NCBI GenBank assembly: GCA_023432465.1
Contig: JAEYUO010000055.1
Location: forward strand, 1 to 41,539
Origin: Planctomycetota bacterium
GTDB lineage: Bacteria; Planctomycetota; Phycisphaerae; Phycisphaerales; UBA1924
Direction of reading: 5' to 3'
DNA: 41,539 bases
Under the pieces are notes generated by a model, which saw only the letters and a list, made by a program, of their open reading frames with translations, did no database searches and had not been told where the DNA came from. Shown here one piece after another: positions 25,377 to 33,896 of the stretch; positions within the stretch are counted from its first letter, which is position 1, and each line of letters begins with the position of its first letter. The position numbers were made by a program, and so were the translations under genes.

Positions 25377-25916
25377 ATGGCTGAAGCCAAGCTGACAACC
25401 ACCGTGATCGGGCCCGATACGCACATCAAGGGCGAGATGGTCTTCGATTCCACCGCCCGCATCCTCGGGACGTTCGAGGGTCGCATCGTCGCCAAGGGCG
25501 AGGTGCAGATCGGCGAGGGCGCAGCGTGCAAGGCCAGCGTCGAGGGCACGAACGTGATTGTTGACGGCGTCGTCGAGGGCGATGTCACCGCCCGCGAGCG
25601 TGTGCAGTTGAACACCCGCGCCAGGGTCATCGGCGATGTGACCGCGACCACGCTTGTGGTGGCCGAAGGCGCATCGTTCGTGGGCCACTGCCGCGTGGGC
25701 GGCGAGGCCGGGGCAAAGGCGTCGAATCCCAAGGCGGCGGATAACACCGGATTGTCGCCCGATGCCCGGCGGGCCCGTGCGGCGGGGAGCATCCAGAGCC
25801 GCCCGGCGGATCTTGAGGCCACGCTTGCGGGCCTGGAAGCCCGACTCTCGGGCCTGACCCGGTCGCGACCGGCGGAGTCGGCGCATTCCAACGGGCGCGA
25901 TGAGCACGAGGACTGA
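25377..25916 (+). CDS. Bactofilin
   Basis: The 179-residue bactofilin is a polymer-forming cytoskeletal protein. The central domain (about 8-108) consists of short right-handed beta-helix repeats such as THIKGEMVFDSTARILGTFEG, GEVQIGEGA and NVIVDGVVEGDVTARERVQL. A proline-poor, Ala/Arg-rich tail follows. ATG 25377 has AGGACA upstream. Bactofilins scaffold membrane-associated processes including type IV pilus positioning in some bacteria. Its place between a pseudopilin and a second bactofilin-like gene suggests a scaffold for the adjacent machine; that link is inferred. Confidence 0.92.
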   Translation: MAEAKLTTTVIGPDTHIKGEMVFDSTARILGTFEGRIVAKGEVQIGEGAACKASVEGTNVIVDGVVEGDVTARERVQLNTRARVIGDVTATTLVVAEGASFVGHCRVGGEAGAKASNPKAADNTGLSPDARRARAAGSIQSRPADLEATLAGLEARLSGLTRSRPAESAHSNGRDEHED

Positions 25917-26005
25917 GTCTTCGGCATCGCGCGAAGTGATTGGAGCATTCCTGGCGCGGCGGTTGAGTTCACCGGCCCGTGGCTGCCGCGCACTGCCACA
26001 CCACA

Positions 26006-26518
26006 ATGCCTACGGCCGCCACACCACGCACGGTCACCTGCTATCACTGTCGGCGGCGGTTTGACGTTCCCGCCCGGGCGATGTCAATCTCCTGTCCGTG
26101 GTGTTCGCGCCGGGTGACGCTTGATGACCTTGAGGTTCGGCACCGCTGCTGGACGAGCAGGCTGCAGACCTGTGGCCGCATCCTCGTCCACAAGCGAGGG
26201 CTGGTGAATGCACGCGTGATCGAGGCGATGGAGGGGATCGAGATTCAGGGGATCGTGGAGGGGAGCGTGGTCTCGGGCGGTCCGGTGCTGATCGGCGCGG
26301 GCGCACGGATTCGCGGCGACCTGGCCGCGCCGAGCATCAGCATTGCCAGCGGCGCGACGATCGAGGGAGGGATGTTCCGCATCGCCTCCGCCCTCCCGCC
26401 TCCGGCGGGAATGCCGCGGCCGATCGGCAGGCCGGGTGAGGATCGGGCCGGGCGCAGCACAACGCCGAACGAGGTGGTTCGTCCGGCGTCGAGCTTGAAG
26501 TCGCTGTATCAGGGGTGA
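26006..26518 (+). CDS. Zinc-ribbon bactofilin-like protein
   Basis: This is a 170-residue protein from ATG 26006; a GTG at 25979 is also in frame and neither has a good ribosome site. The N-terminus has a zinc ribbon, CYHCRRRFDVPA...CPWCSRRV, within about residues 12-37. It is followed by a bactofilin-like beta-helix segment: GLVNARVIEAMEGIEIQGIVEG, GPVLIGAGARIRGDLAAPSISI and GATIEGGMF. The bactofilin part is shorter than in the preceding gene, from which it is separated by 89 nt. The zinc ribbon could recruit partners to the filament. The fusion is seen directly; the role is not known. Confidence 0.72.
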   Translation: MPTAATPRTVTCYHCRRRFDVPARAMSISCPWCSRRVTLDDLEVRHRCWTSRLQTCGRILVHKRGLVNARVIEAMEGIEIQGIVEGSVVSGGPVLIGAGARIRGDLAAPSISIASGATIEGGMFRIASALPPPAGMPRPIGRPGEDRAGRSTTPNEVVRPASSLKSLYQG

Positions 26519-26521
26519 CGA

Positions 26522-28327
26522 TCAGCGCATCGTCGCTTGCATGCCCCAGTCGGCGCGGGCATCTTCCATGGCGAGTTGCTGAATGAGCTGGAGCGTGGCC
26601 GGGTGATCGTCACCAAGCTCACGCGCTTCGCTCGCAGCATCGACAGCTGTTTCGTGATCACCGGCAAGCGCGGCAATCGCCGCGACCATGAACGCAGCGT
26701 CCTTGTCGTCCACCGCAGCGCGGGGCGGGTTCTCGTACACCGTGAGCGCCCACGTGGCGCGTTGGAGCTGGTACTGGTCCAGCTCGGACTCGCCCGGGGC
26801 GAACGACTCGGGCGTGCTGAGCACGGCGGCGCGGGTCATCTCGATCGCGGTGTCGTATCGGCCTCGCATCGTGCTGTACACCGCTTCCTCGAACTGCTCG
26901 GTCGCGCTGATCGGAGCGGCCTGCGTCAACCCGAACGCGCCTGTGTACTCGTTCGTGTCAAAGGGATAGACCGGTCCTCGCGGTTCAGCGAGCGACCAGG
27001 GATCGCAGGAGAAGGTGGACCAGCCCCACACAGGACGATGCCACCAGCCATGCCGCGGCGGGCACGGGTTGTAGTAACCATACGGGCGATACACGCCGTA
27101 GCCCCCGTAGTACGGCGGGCACGACCAAGATGAGCCATAACTCAGGCCGAACCACGAAGAGGAGCTGCTGAAGCCGAACGAGAAGCTCCAGGAATCACCG
27201 CAATACGTGGGAGCGCAGTAGGTGGGCGGGCAGTAGGAGTATCGCGTGGGCCCGCAATAGGTGTAGGTCGGCGGGCATGGCACGTAGTAGCGCGATGAGC
27301 AGAACGGGTCGTACGAGGTGTAGATCACCGCGCTGCGGAGCGGGCTGCCATAGAACGGGCTGGAGTAGTAGGGCCAGCGCGGATACACAGGCGCGGGCGC
27401 ACAGTAGCCGTTGCTGTACGAAACGTACGAGCGATGCCGCCACGGGTAATCGTGATGCGAGTACCCGTTGACGACGTAGCCGCCACCGTAGGAATGGTCG
27501 TATGTGGGCGGGTGGTCAATCTGTCGCACCAGCCCGTTGGAACGCACCAGCCCGCTGTCGTGCGTGGGGCCTTCGCGGAATGTCACGGGTGCGGGAGCAA
27601 CCGCTGCCGTGCCGGCGAGCAGGCCGTTTGACCGTTGCAGCGTCGAACTGCCGCCGGCGCTTCGCGGCGGGCGATCGATGCGTGGCGCGGGTGTTGCCGC
27701 GGTGCCACCGGGCTGTGGGGATGCCTTGACCAGACCATTGCCCGGCGAAATGACCCGGGGTGTGGTTTCGCGACTAATGACACGCGGCTTGGGCGCGGCC
27801 GCGGCGGGCGGCGTCGGCGCAGGACGAGTGACTGTGGGCTTGTTCAGCGTGTTCCGCGGCGGGATGGCCTTGGGAGGCTCCGGCCGCTTCACGACGACGG
27901 GCGGCGCGGCGGGCTTGGCCGCGGGAACCGGCGTGGGCTTTGAGACCTTGGGAGGGGGTGAGGGTTGCCGGGGAGCCGGCGAAGGAGCGACAACCGGAGG
28001 CTTCGGCGTTGCCGCGGGTCGCGGTGCGGCGGCGGGCTTGGGCTGCGGAGCGGGTGCGGGCTTCGGCGTTGCCGCGGGTCGCGGTGCGGCGGCGGGCTTG
28101 GGAGCGGGGGCTGGCTTGGGCTGCGCGGCCGGTCGAGGCCGCGGCGCGGCGGCGGGCTGTGGCTTGGCTGCCTCCTGCTTCGGAGCGGCCGCAGGCCGCG
28201 GGGCTCTATTCCCGCCGTTGCCGCCCTGTCGGCCCTGCTGGGCGTGGGCGGAGCAGACCAACCCGGCAACCGCGGCGATTGTCGCCGCCGCCCGCCAGCC
28301 ACCGAAAGAGCTCAGTGAATGTCCCAT
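26522..28327 (-). CDS. Secreted Pro/Ala-rich, Tyr/Cys-rich protein with TPR-like tail
   Basis: The 601-residue product starts at ATG 28327, six bases after a perfect AAGGAGG. A signal peptide (to about residue 30, AHAQQ) leads into about 200 residues of Pro/Ala/Lys repeats, including a 20-residue unit encoded by a tandem DNA repeat. A low-complexity part rich in Ser/Asn/Gly follows. Then comes a tyrosine- and cysteine-rich region (about 285-450) with many Y-P-Y, CPP and SYG words. The last 130 residues look like TPR helices (AVYSTMRGRYDTAIEMTRAAVL). It may be a cell-wall or surface structural protein, stabilised by disulfides or tyrosine cross-links. I do not recognise a family. Confidence 0.8.
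   Translation of the reverse strand: MGHSLSSFGGWRAAATIAAVAGLVCSAHAQQGRQGGNGGNRAPRPAAAPKQEAAKPQPAAAPRPRPAAQPKPAPAPKPAAAPRPAATPKPAPAPQPKPAAAPRPAATPKPPVVAPSPAPRQPSPPPKVSKPTPVPAAKPAAPPVVVKRPEPPKAIPPRNTLNKPTVTRPAPTPPAAAAPKPRVISRETTPRVISPGNGLVKASPQPGGTAATPAPRIDRPPRSAGGSSTLQRSNGLLAGTAAVAPAPVTFREGPTHDSGLVRSNGLVRQIDHPPTYDHSYGGGYVVNGYSHHDYPWRHRSYVSYSNGYCAPAPVYPRWPYYSSPFYGSPLRSAVIYTSYDPFCSSRYYVPCPPTYTYCGPTRYSYCPPTYCAPTYCGDSWSFSFGFSSSSSWFGLSYGSSWSCPPYYGGYGVYRPYGYYNPCPPRHGWWHRPVWGWSTFSCDPWSLAEPRGPVYPFDTNEYTGAFGLTQAAPISATEQFEEAVYSTMRGRYDTAIEMTRAAVLSTPESFAPGESELDQYQLQRATWALTVYENPPRAAVDDKDAAFMVAAIAALAGDHETAVDAASEARELGDDHPATLQLIQQLAMEDARADWGMQATMR
27999..28102. repeat. 60-bp-period tandem repeat in the Pro/Ala region
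   Basis: A 44-nt block at 27999-28042 recurs identically at 28059-28102, a 60-nt period. It encodes the repeat KPAAAPRPAATPKP in the secreted protein on the minus strand. Such in-frame repeats can change copy number by slippage. Confidence 0.85.
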
Positions 28328-28470
28328 GTGCAGCCTCCTTACAGGCCAGCTCACTGCACACCACTCACGCCCGGTGTGCTCTGCGGAGCCGCGCAAGTTG
28401 CTGGCTCCTTACTTGGGGTGTATGGATGCGGCGGGCTGAGGATGCACCCGATGGTCTGCCCCGTAAAGCC

Positions 28471-29532
28471 TTACATCCCCGAACCTTCTGCGACCGCGAT
28501 GAACACATCCACGACCTGCCCGGGGTAGAGGGGGGGGCGGTCGCCGGGGATCACCTCGAAAATGACCTCCACCACCCGGGTGTCGATCAGCTCGGTGTTG
28601 GAGTTGGTGATCTGAGACTTCGGGAGCGCAAGGGGCTCGATCCGGATCATCTTCAGCGCAACTTCGCGCGGGTCCTGGCCCCGAACACGCGCGCGGGCAT
28701 CCGCACCGAGTCGGAGCATCGTCGCATCCTCCTCATCTACCTGTGCACGCACGTGCAGGTGAGCAAGGTCGCCCAGGACCACGGGCGGAAGTCCGGAACC
28801 CATGCCGGTCGCGGCGTACTCGCCGGGATCGATGTTCCGTTTGAGGATTGTGCCATCCCGCGGTGCGCGGATGGTCATGTTCGCGATACGGAGCTTTGTC
28901 GCTTCGACCTCTGCGCTCCGCTGCGCGAGTGTCGCGCGGCCGACATCAAGGTCCGCCTTCCATGGCCCGGCCAGATACTTGTCGAGATTCGCCTGCGCAA
29001 CCGCAACCGAGGCGCGGGCGGTCTCGACGGCGAAGCGCTGGCGGTTGAGCTCATCGGGTGTCGCGGCGTTGCGCTCCGAGGCCGCGCTCAGCGACTGGAA
29101 GCGGTCCTCGCTGTCGGCGAGACGCGAGCGGGCCTCGGTGACCGCGGCCCGCAGAGCCGGGATGTCCTCCGCGCGGGGCCAGGCCTCGAGGCGCGCAAGC
29201 TCCGCCGCCGCGCCGTCGCGCGCACCCTGGACGCGGAGCAGCTCCGCCCGCAGGATCGTGTCATCGAGCCGGAAGAGCGGATCGCCGGCGCTCACTTCGT
29301 CGCCGACTTCGACGAGGACTTCGACAACGCGACCCGCTTCGGGCGCGGCGACGTTGACCTCGCGGCCGGCCGTCTCGACGAGCCCGAGCCCGGCGATGCC
29401 ACGCGGGAATGGATTGACGCTGGGCTGCGCGGCGGGCGGCGGATCGGGAATCTCCCGCTTGGACGTCGCGACAACATAGATGATGATGCCCAGTCCGACG
29501 ATCGAGAGAAGGATGGAGAATCGCTTGAACAT
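28471..29532 (-). CDS. ABC exporter membrane-fusion protein (DevB/HlyD family)
   Basis: The 353-residue periplasmic adaptor has an N-terminal membrane anchor (ILLSIVGLGIIIYVVATS), a biotinyl-lipoyl-like half-domain (VNVAAPEAGRVVEVLVEVGDEVSAGDPLF) and a long coiled-coil hairpin (about 92-210). The second half-domain (IRAPRDGTILKRNIDPGEY) and a beta-barrel domain follow. It closes the three-gene exporter operon 66 nt after the ATPase. With FtsX-type permease and ATPase it forms a DevBCA/MacAB-like exporter. The substrate is unknown; DevBCA moves glycolipids in cyanobacteria and MacAB moves macrolides or peptides. Confidence 0.88.
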   Translation of the reverse strand: MFKRFSILLSIVGLGIIIYVVATSKREIPDPPPAAQPSVNPFPRGIAGLGLVETAGREVNVAAPEAGRVVEVLVEVGDEVSAGDPLFRLDDTILRAELLRVQGARDGAAAELARLEAWPRAEDIPALRAAVTEARSRLADSEDRFQSLSAASERNAATPDELNRQRFAVETARASVAVAQANLDKYLAGPWKADLDVGRATLAQRSAEVEATKLRIANMTIRAPRDGTILKRNIDPGEYAATGMGSGLPPVVLGDLAHLHVRAQVDEEDATMLRLGADARARVRGQDPREVALKMIRIEPLALPKSQITNSNTELIDTRVVEVIFEVIPGDRPPLYPGQVVDVFIAVAEGSGM

Positions 29533-29598
29533 GGGTGCTTCTGCGCTGGGTGAGGCCGGGAGGGTCTTCCGGACGGTCGATGCGCCGAACGTGGCGGC

Positions 29599-30417
29599 CT
29601 ACTTGCCTGGCCCGCCGGGGGCGGGGTCATCCTCAAACGTGGGAATGTGCTGAGCCTCCTCGCGGGTGTGCTTGCTCAGCGTCTTCTTCAGCCGGCCGTC
29701 TTCCATCTCAACGATACGGTCGGCATAGTGGAAGATCCGGGTGTCGTGCGTCACAACGATGACGCAGCGTTGATGGTTCGCATCCGTGCGGGTCCGGGCG
29801 GTGTCCTTGATCAGGTCCATCACGATCTGCCCCGTGTGGCCGTCGAGGCTGGCGGTGGGCTCATCGCAGACGATCAGCCGCGGCTCGCCGACCAGCGCGC
29901 GTGCGATCGCGACACGCTGCTGCTGACCGCCCGAAAGCTGGGACGGGAGCGACCTGGTCCGGTCGCCGAGCTCGACTCGCTCAAGCGCCGCCGCGGCACG
30001 TTCCAGGGCCTCTCGCTCCTTTACACCCCGAATGAGCAGGGGGACCGAAACGTTCTCGATGATGCTCAGCGTCGGGATCAGGTTGAACTGCTGGAAGACA
30101 AAGCCGACAAGCTCGCCGCGACGGATCGTCTGCTGCTCGTTGCTGAGGGATCGCCAGTCCACACCGAAGAGCTTGGCGATGCCGGCCTCGGCGCCGAGCA
30201 CGCCCGAGATGATCGAGACGAGCGTGGTTTTGCCGCACCCGGAGGGTCCGACCAGCATGACCAGCTCGCTTTCCTTGACCTCCAGATCCACCCCGCGAAG
30301 CGCGTGCACGATGGTGGAGCCCACCCCGTAGGACTTGGTCACGCCGCGAAGCTCGACGGCGAGTGGCTCGTCCGTCTTGCCGGGGCGGAGCGGGCTCTCG
30401 GTGGTCATCGCGCTCAT
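29599..30417 (-). CDS. ABC exporter ATPase (DevA/LolD-like)
   Basis: The 272-residue ATPase has Walker A GPSGCGKTT, the Q-loop in FVFQQFNLIP, the signature LSGGQQQRVAIARAL, Walker B LIVCDEPTASLD and a switch histidine in VVTHD. This is the MacB/LolD/DevA subfamily that pairs with FtsX-type permeases. ATG 30417 overlaps the permease stop by ATGA, so the two are coupled. The longer upstream frame lies inside the permease gene and is rejected. Confidence 0.95.
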   Translation of the reverse strand: MSAMTTESPLRPGKTDEPLAVELRGVTKSYGVGSTIVHALRGVDLEVKESELVMLVGPSGCGKTTLVSIISGVLGAEAGIAKLFGVDWRSLSNEQQTIRRGELVGFVFQQFNLIPTLSIIENVSVPLLIRGVKEREALERAAAALERVELGDRTRSLPSQLSGGQQQRVAIARALVGEPRLIVCDEPTASLDGHTGQIVMDLIKDTARTRTDANHQRCVIVVTHDTRIFHYADRIVEMEDGRLKKTLSKHTREEAQHIPTFEDDPAPGGPGK

Positions 30418-31541
30418 TTGAACACCACCGCTGGCTCGAGGGTGATCACGCGGCGAAGGCTCAGCACGCTCCCGAGCCCGATGCAGATCATCATGCCCAC
30501 GAAGGTGAGTGTGAGAAGCTGCCAGGGGAAATAGGGGGCCAGCTCCGCGCCGGGCTTGCGACCCAGGATCGTGAAGATGCCTGCCGGTCCGCATCCGATG
30601 CCGAACCCGATCAGCCCGACAACCGCCGCCTGCAGGAGCACCATGCGGACGAGCACGCCGTTGCGGGTGCCCATGGCCTTGAGCACAGCGAAGTGGCGCA
30701 AGTTCTCCAGCGTGAACTGGTAGAAGATCGCAGCGGTGACGGCGAGCCCGACGACAAAGCCCAGCAGCACGGTGATGCCGAAGTTGATGCCGATGCCGGT
30801 CTCGTAGAGGATGAAGCCGATGGTGCGGCGCGACATCTCCTCGGGGGTGAACGCGCCGAGCCCGGTGAACTTGCGGATGTCCGCTGCGACCGTCTCGCGA
30901 TCCTCGCCCTCCTTGACTCCCACCAGGATGAACGTCACCCGCTCTCGCCCGACGGGGGTGAACCGGACCGCGTTGTCGAAGGTGGTGTAGACGATGGCGT
31001 TGGATTCAAAGCCGAGCTTGGCGCGACAGAAGCCGACGATCACCGCGCGCTTGTCGTTCAGCCGGAGGACATCGCCAATCTTGGCGTTGTTGAGCTTGGG
31101 GCGTGAGGACTCTTCGACCAGCACGGTGTCGGGGGCGCGGAGGTCCTCCAGCGATCCCTCAACCATCTCCGGAGGTTGCCCGATGAGTGTTGTGCGGTCG
31201 ATGCCGATGAGCTGCACGCGCTTGAACGTGCCGTCAGCGAACTCGACGTTCGAGAAGTTGCTGAACATCGGCTCCGCCCACGCCACGCCCGGCACGCTGC
31301 GCACACGCCCGACGAACTGGTCGCTCACCGGACGGGTCTCGAGGATGTACCGCGTGCTCGGGTCGACGACCCAGAGGTCCGGCTGGCCCACGTTCTGCAG
31401 GACGCCGGTGGAGCGCAGCACGAGGCCCAGGAAGATCGAGCCCTGCTGGGCGATCAGCAGCGTGGCAAATGACAGGCCGCAGACCAGCGCAAGGTACTTC
31501 CCGCGGTCCCGCAGCAGCATCCTCAGCGCGATCTTGTACAT
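30414..31541 (-). CDS. ABC exporter permease, FtsX/DevC type
   Basis: This is a 375-residue permease with the MacB/FtsX topology: one membrane helix near the N-terminus (about 14-38), a periplasmic domain of roughly 220 residues, and three C-terminal helices. The final motif TLEPAVVF is typical of DevC proteins. It is the first gene of the permease-ATPase-adaptor operon. The start is at ATG 31541, with a TTG three codons earlier as alternative. It forms the membrane channel; the substrate is unknown. Confidence 0.9.
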   Translation of the reverse strand: MYKIALRMLLRDRGKYLALVCGLSFATLLIAQQGSIFLGLVLRSTGVLQNVGQPDLWVVDPSTRYILETRPVSDQFVGRVRSVPGVAWAEPMFSNFSNVEFADGTFKRVQLIGIDRTTLIGQPPEMVEGSLEDLRAPDTVLVEESSRPKLNNAKIGDVLRLNDKRAVIVGFCRAKLGFESNAIVYTTFDNAVRFTPVGRERVTFILVGVKEGEDRETVAADIRKFTGLGAFTPEEMSRRTIGFILYETGIGINFGITVLLGFVVGLAVTAAIFYQFTLENLRHFAVLKAMGTRNGVLVRMVLLQAAVVGLIGFGIGCGPAGIFTILGRKPGAELAPYFPWQLLTLTFVGMMICIGLGSVLSLRRVITLEPAVVFK

Positions 31542-31617
31542 CCCACCCAACGGCTTCGCTCCGGCCCCCGGATCGGATGCAACGGTAGACGTCTGGATGT
31601 ACTGCCGCGGTGTTTAA

Positions 31618-31643
31618 CCACGGAGCACACGGAGGCCACGGAG
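31618..31643. repeat. Short tandem CCACGGAG-type repeat
   Basis: Three consecutive copies of a CACGGAG-containing unit (CCACGGAG, CACACGGAG, GCCACGGAG) lie in the gap between the exporter operon and ispD. Similar CCACGGAG arrays occur between genes in several bacterial phyla. Nothing else is recognisable in 31551-31691. Confidence 0.6.
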
Positions 31644-31691
31644 CGGAGGCGCGTTTCGCAGCGTGCACTCGCGCTCCCCCGCGGCAAACTC

Positions 31692-32498
31692 CTAGAACCG
31701 TTTGAGCACATCCCGCTCGACAGGCGGACGTACCCCGAGGATCGCCCGAGCGATGGTCAGGTCCGCTGCGCGGGTGATCTTGATGTTGCTCGACTCCCCC
31801 TGCACCACGACGACACGCTCGCCGAGCCGTTCGACCAACTGCGCATCGTCGGTCGAGTCCAGATTCTTCTGCGCATACGCCCGACGGAACAAGCCCGCTT
31901 CGAACATCTGCGGCGTCTGGATCGCCATCATCCCCTCGCGGCTGACGGTTTCGATCACCACGTGCGCTTTGGCCGCGGCGGAGGTATCGGCACCGAGAAT
32001 CGCCGCGACGGGGTCATCGGCCTTGGCGGCGACTTCTTCGCCGACGCGTTTGAGTGTGTCGGCGACAGGCACGCCGGGAACAACGGCGTTGTGTCCGGCC
32101 GCGGCGGCCTCGAAGATGCGGTCGATGAGCTCCAGCGATGCGCACGGGCGGGCGGCATCGTGCACGGCGATGTGTGTGGCGGAGTCGGGCACCAGCGCAA
32201 GCGCGTTCCGCACGCTCTCATAGCGGTGCGTCTCCCCGCCGCGACACATCTTCACGCCGAAGAGCCCGAGCTTGTCGGCGTGGCGCGACTTGAACTGCTC
32301 GAACGCGACATCATCGGCCGGCCCGGCGACGATGACGTGGTTCACGCCGTCGTGCTTGGTGAACAGCTCGACCGTGCGGTGCAACACGGGGCGTCCGCCC
32401 AAGTCTTCATCGAGCTTGCTGCGGGGCGAGCCGAGGGCCTGGCCTTCTTGATACCTGCGCGAGCTCCCCGCGGCCGGAATGATGACGGCGATCTCCAT
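31692..32498 (-). CDS. ispD: 2-C-methyl-D-erythritol 4-phosphate cytidylyltransferase
   Basis: IspD couples CTP with methylerythritol phosphate in the non-mevalonate isoprenoid pathway. The 268-residue protein has the N-terminal PAAGSSRR nucleotide loop, LGGRPVLHRTVELF, the catalytic-region HDAARP, TPQMF, and STDDAQLVE with GESSNIKIT near the end. It is longer than the usual 230 residues because of insertions near residues 16-30 and 65-80. A TACCGT hexamer ends 6 nt before ATG 32498 and no Shine-Dalgarno sequence is seen. IspF is not adjacent. Confidence 0.92.
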   Translation of the reverse strand: MEIAVIIPAAGSSRRYQEGQALGSPRSKLDEDLGGRPVLHRTVELFTKHDGVNHVIVAGPADDVAFEQFKSRHADKLGLFGVKMCRGGETHRYESVRNALALVPDSATHIAVHDAARPCASLELIDRIFEAAAAGHNAVVPGVPVADTLKRVGEEVAAKADDPVAAILGADTSAAAKAHVVIETVSREGMMAIQTPQMFEAGLFRRAYAQKNLDSTDDAQLVERLGERVVVVQGESSNIKITRAADLTIARAILGVRPPVERDVLKRF

Positions 32499-32504
32499 GG
32501 GGGA

Positions 32505-32510
32505 ACGGTA
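32505..32510 (-). promoter_or_regulatory. Possible -10 box for a leaderless ispD
   Basis: The minus strand reads TACCGT (TAnnnT) and ends exactly 6 nt before the ispD ATG at 32498. No Shine-Dalgarno sequence precedes the ATG. Confidence 0.35.
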
Positions 32511-32570
32511 GGGGGCAATGCTCCAGATCGGGAGCGATCGACGCGTGCCATTAAGCCCGATCCGGGCGGG

Positions 32571-33497
32571 TCAGGCCGATGTGGCCGCGCGACGGACAGA
32601 TGCGGCTGCGAACGGAGCCAGCTTGGCGCGAACCACAAGTGACATGACTCCCAGCGTGACGATCACGATCGCAAGGAGGAATGCCGCGCCGCTCACAATG
32701 TACTCAAGGTATACACCCATCATGCTTTCCAGTCCGAGTATCTCGCCGCCGATCGCTCCGCACACGATCACGACGGGAAGCCCTACGGCGCACCACACCA
32801 AGACGCGCAGCGCTCGGACGGTCTTTCCGGCGGTGAGTGTTCGGGCCAGGCCCGCAAGGAGTCCGAAGCCGAGCGCGGTCCGCACGACCCAGATGAACAA
32901 GGTGGCCGGGGCAGCTACGACACTCACGACTTCCATGCCGTGATCTTCAAGCGGCAACATCTGCATCGCGATGACAGTCAGCGTGCTGAACAGAAAGAAC
33001 GCGACGTATGTCCAGGCAAGTCGTCTCACTGCTCCCGCTCGGCGGGCTCGCTCCGGCTGCATCGTTGCGATCGACCTGGTGATGCGTGCCCAGCCCAGCC
33101 CGGACATGACAACGAGCAGCAAGCTCACGGCAGGCACGATTGCCATGATGAACATCATCGGCACACTGCTGCCGAGGCCGCCCATCGAACCGAATGCGAT
33201 GAACAGAATCAAGAACTGTCCGGCCAGCAGCCACAGTGTTCCGCCAATCATCGCCATCGCGATCATCATCAGGCCTCGCCGCAGCCGCGCAAGCTCGGCG
33301 AACGCTGCTACGGCGAACGAGGTGACAGTTGCCGCCGCCTCCGCCCCGCACTCCGGACACTTCTGATCCTCCCCCAGCCCGTTGAGGTCGTAGAGACAAT
33401 TCACGCACGGCAGCGGGCCGACAATCGCCTGCCGCGGCGATGGCTCGACCGGGGACTCGATCGCCAACGCCGGATCGGCAGGCAGGTCTGTGCTCAT
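32571..33497 (-). CDS. Zinc-ribbon membrane protein
   Basis: The 308-residue protein has a cytoplasmic N-tail with a ribbon CVNCLYDLNGLGEDQKCPEC (about 31-50) and then about six hydrophobic segments, for example at 80-100, 105-135, 165-185 and 275-295. It is a degenerate relative of the CGYDLRGL type seen at 8674 and 33897; here the glycine after the second cysteine is leucine and the arginine is asparagine. The ATG overlaps the stop of the preceding small gene by ATGA, so the pair is coupled. The function is unknown. Confidence 0.75.
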   Translation of the reverse strand: MSTDLPADPALAIESPVEPSPRQAIVGPLPCVNCLYDLNGLGEDQKCPECGAEAAATVTSFAVAAFAELARLRRGLMMIAMAMIGGTLWLLAGQFLILFIAFGSMGGLGSSVPMMFIMAIVPAVSLLLVVMSGLGWARITRSIATMQPERARRAGAVRRLAWTYVAFFLFSTLTVIAMQMLPLEDHGMEVVSVVAAPATLFIWVVRTALGFGLLAGLARTLTAGKTVRALRVLVWCAVGLPVVIVCGAIGGEILGLESMMGVYLEYIVSGAAFLLAIVIVTLGVMSLVVRAKLAPFAAASVRRAATSA

Positions 33498-33772
33498 CGG
33501 ATCCTCTTCTTCTGCTCTGGCGTGAGTGAATCCGGATCGATCAGAGCCCAGGTCTTGCCCGGCGGCGGAGTGTCGTTCTTTCCGACCCAGATGTACCCCT
33601 CGCTCGGGCCCCGCGGCCCGCCGACCGGACCGTTGTCAAAGACCTCGACCAGCCGCCGCGGCCCGAGCATATCGGTGTTGCATGCATACAGCGTTCCCAG
33701 CGCGACACCGGCCGCGGCGATTCCCAACCGCATCAGCGAGCCTCGACGTGATGGGGTCGATCTCATATCCAT
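33494..33772 (-). CDS. Small secreted or lipid-anchored protein
   Basis: This 92-residue product has a basic start (MDMRSTPSRRGSLMR), a hydrophobic segment LGIAAAGVALGTLYAC that may be a signal peptide with a loose lipobox (LYAC), and a short soluble part with GYIWVGKNDTPPPGKTW and LTPEQKKRIR. It overlaps the zinc-ribbon gene by 4 nt. TATGAT ends 6 nt before ATG 33772, suggesting a leaderless transcript. No family is recognised. Confidence 0.6.
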   Translation of the reverse strand: MDMRSTPSRRGSLMRLGIAAAGVALGTLYACNTDMLGPRRLVEVFDNGPVGGPRGPSEGYIWVGKNDTPPPGKTWALIDPDSLTPEQKKRIR

Positions 33773-33778
33773 CGCGGG

Positions 33779-33784
33779 ATCATA
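33779..33784 (-). promoter_or_regulatory. Probable -10 box for a leaderless start at 33772
   Basis: The minus strand reads TATGAT, 5 of 6 to consensus, and ends exactly 6 nt before the ATG. No Shine-Dalgarno sequence precedes the ATG. Confidence 0.45.
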
Positions 33785-33896
33785 ACAGTTGAAGGCTCTG
33801 GCCGTTCTGGTATTCTGGGTCAACTCGCAGCCGCCTCGCCACACCTCCGGCCGATTCGTGCAGGCCTGTTCTCGTCAAGCCCACGGAGGCCTCCTC

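Noticed and set aside
27504..28439. Gly/Ala/Arg-rich plus-strand frame opposite the Pro/Ala protein
   Set aside because: The minus-strand gene has a perfect ribosome site and signal peptide. The plus frame is the complement of Pro/Ala codons.
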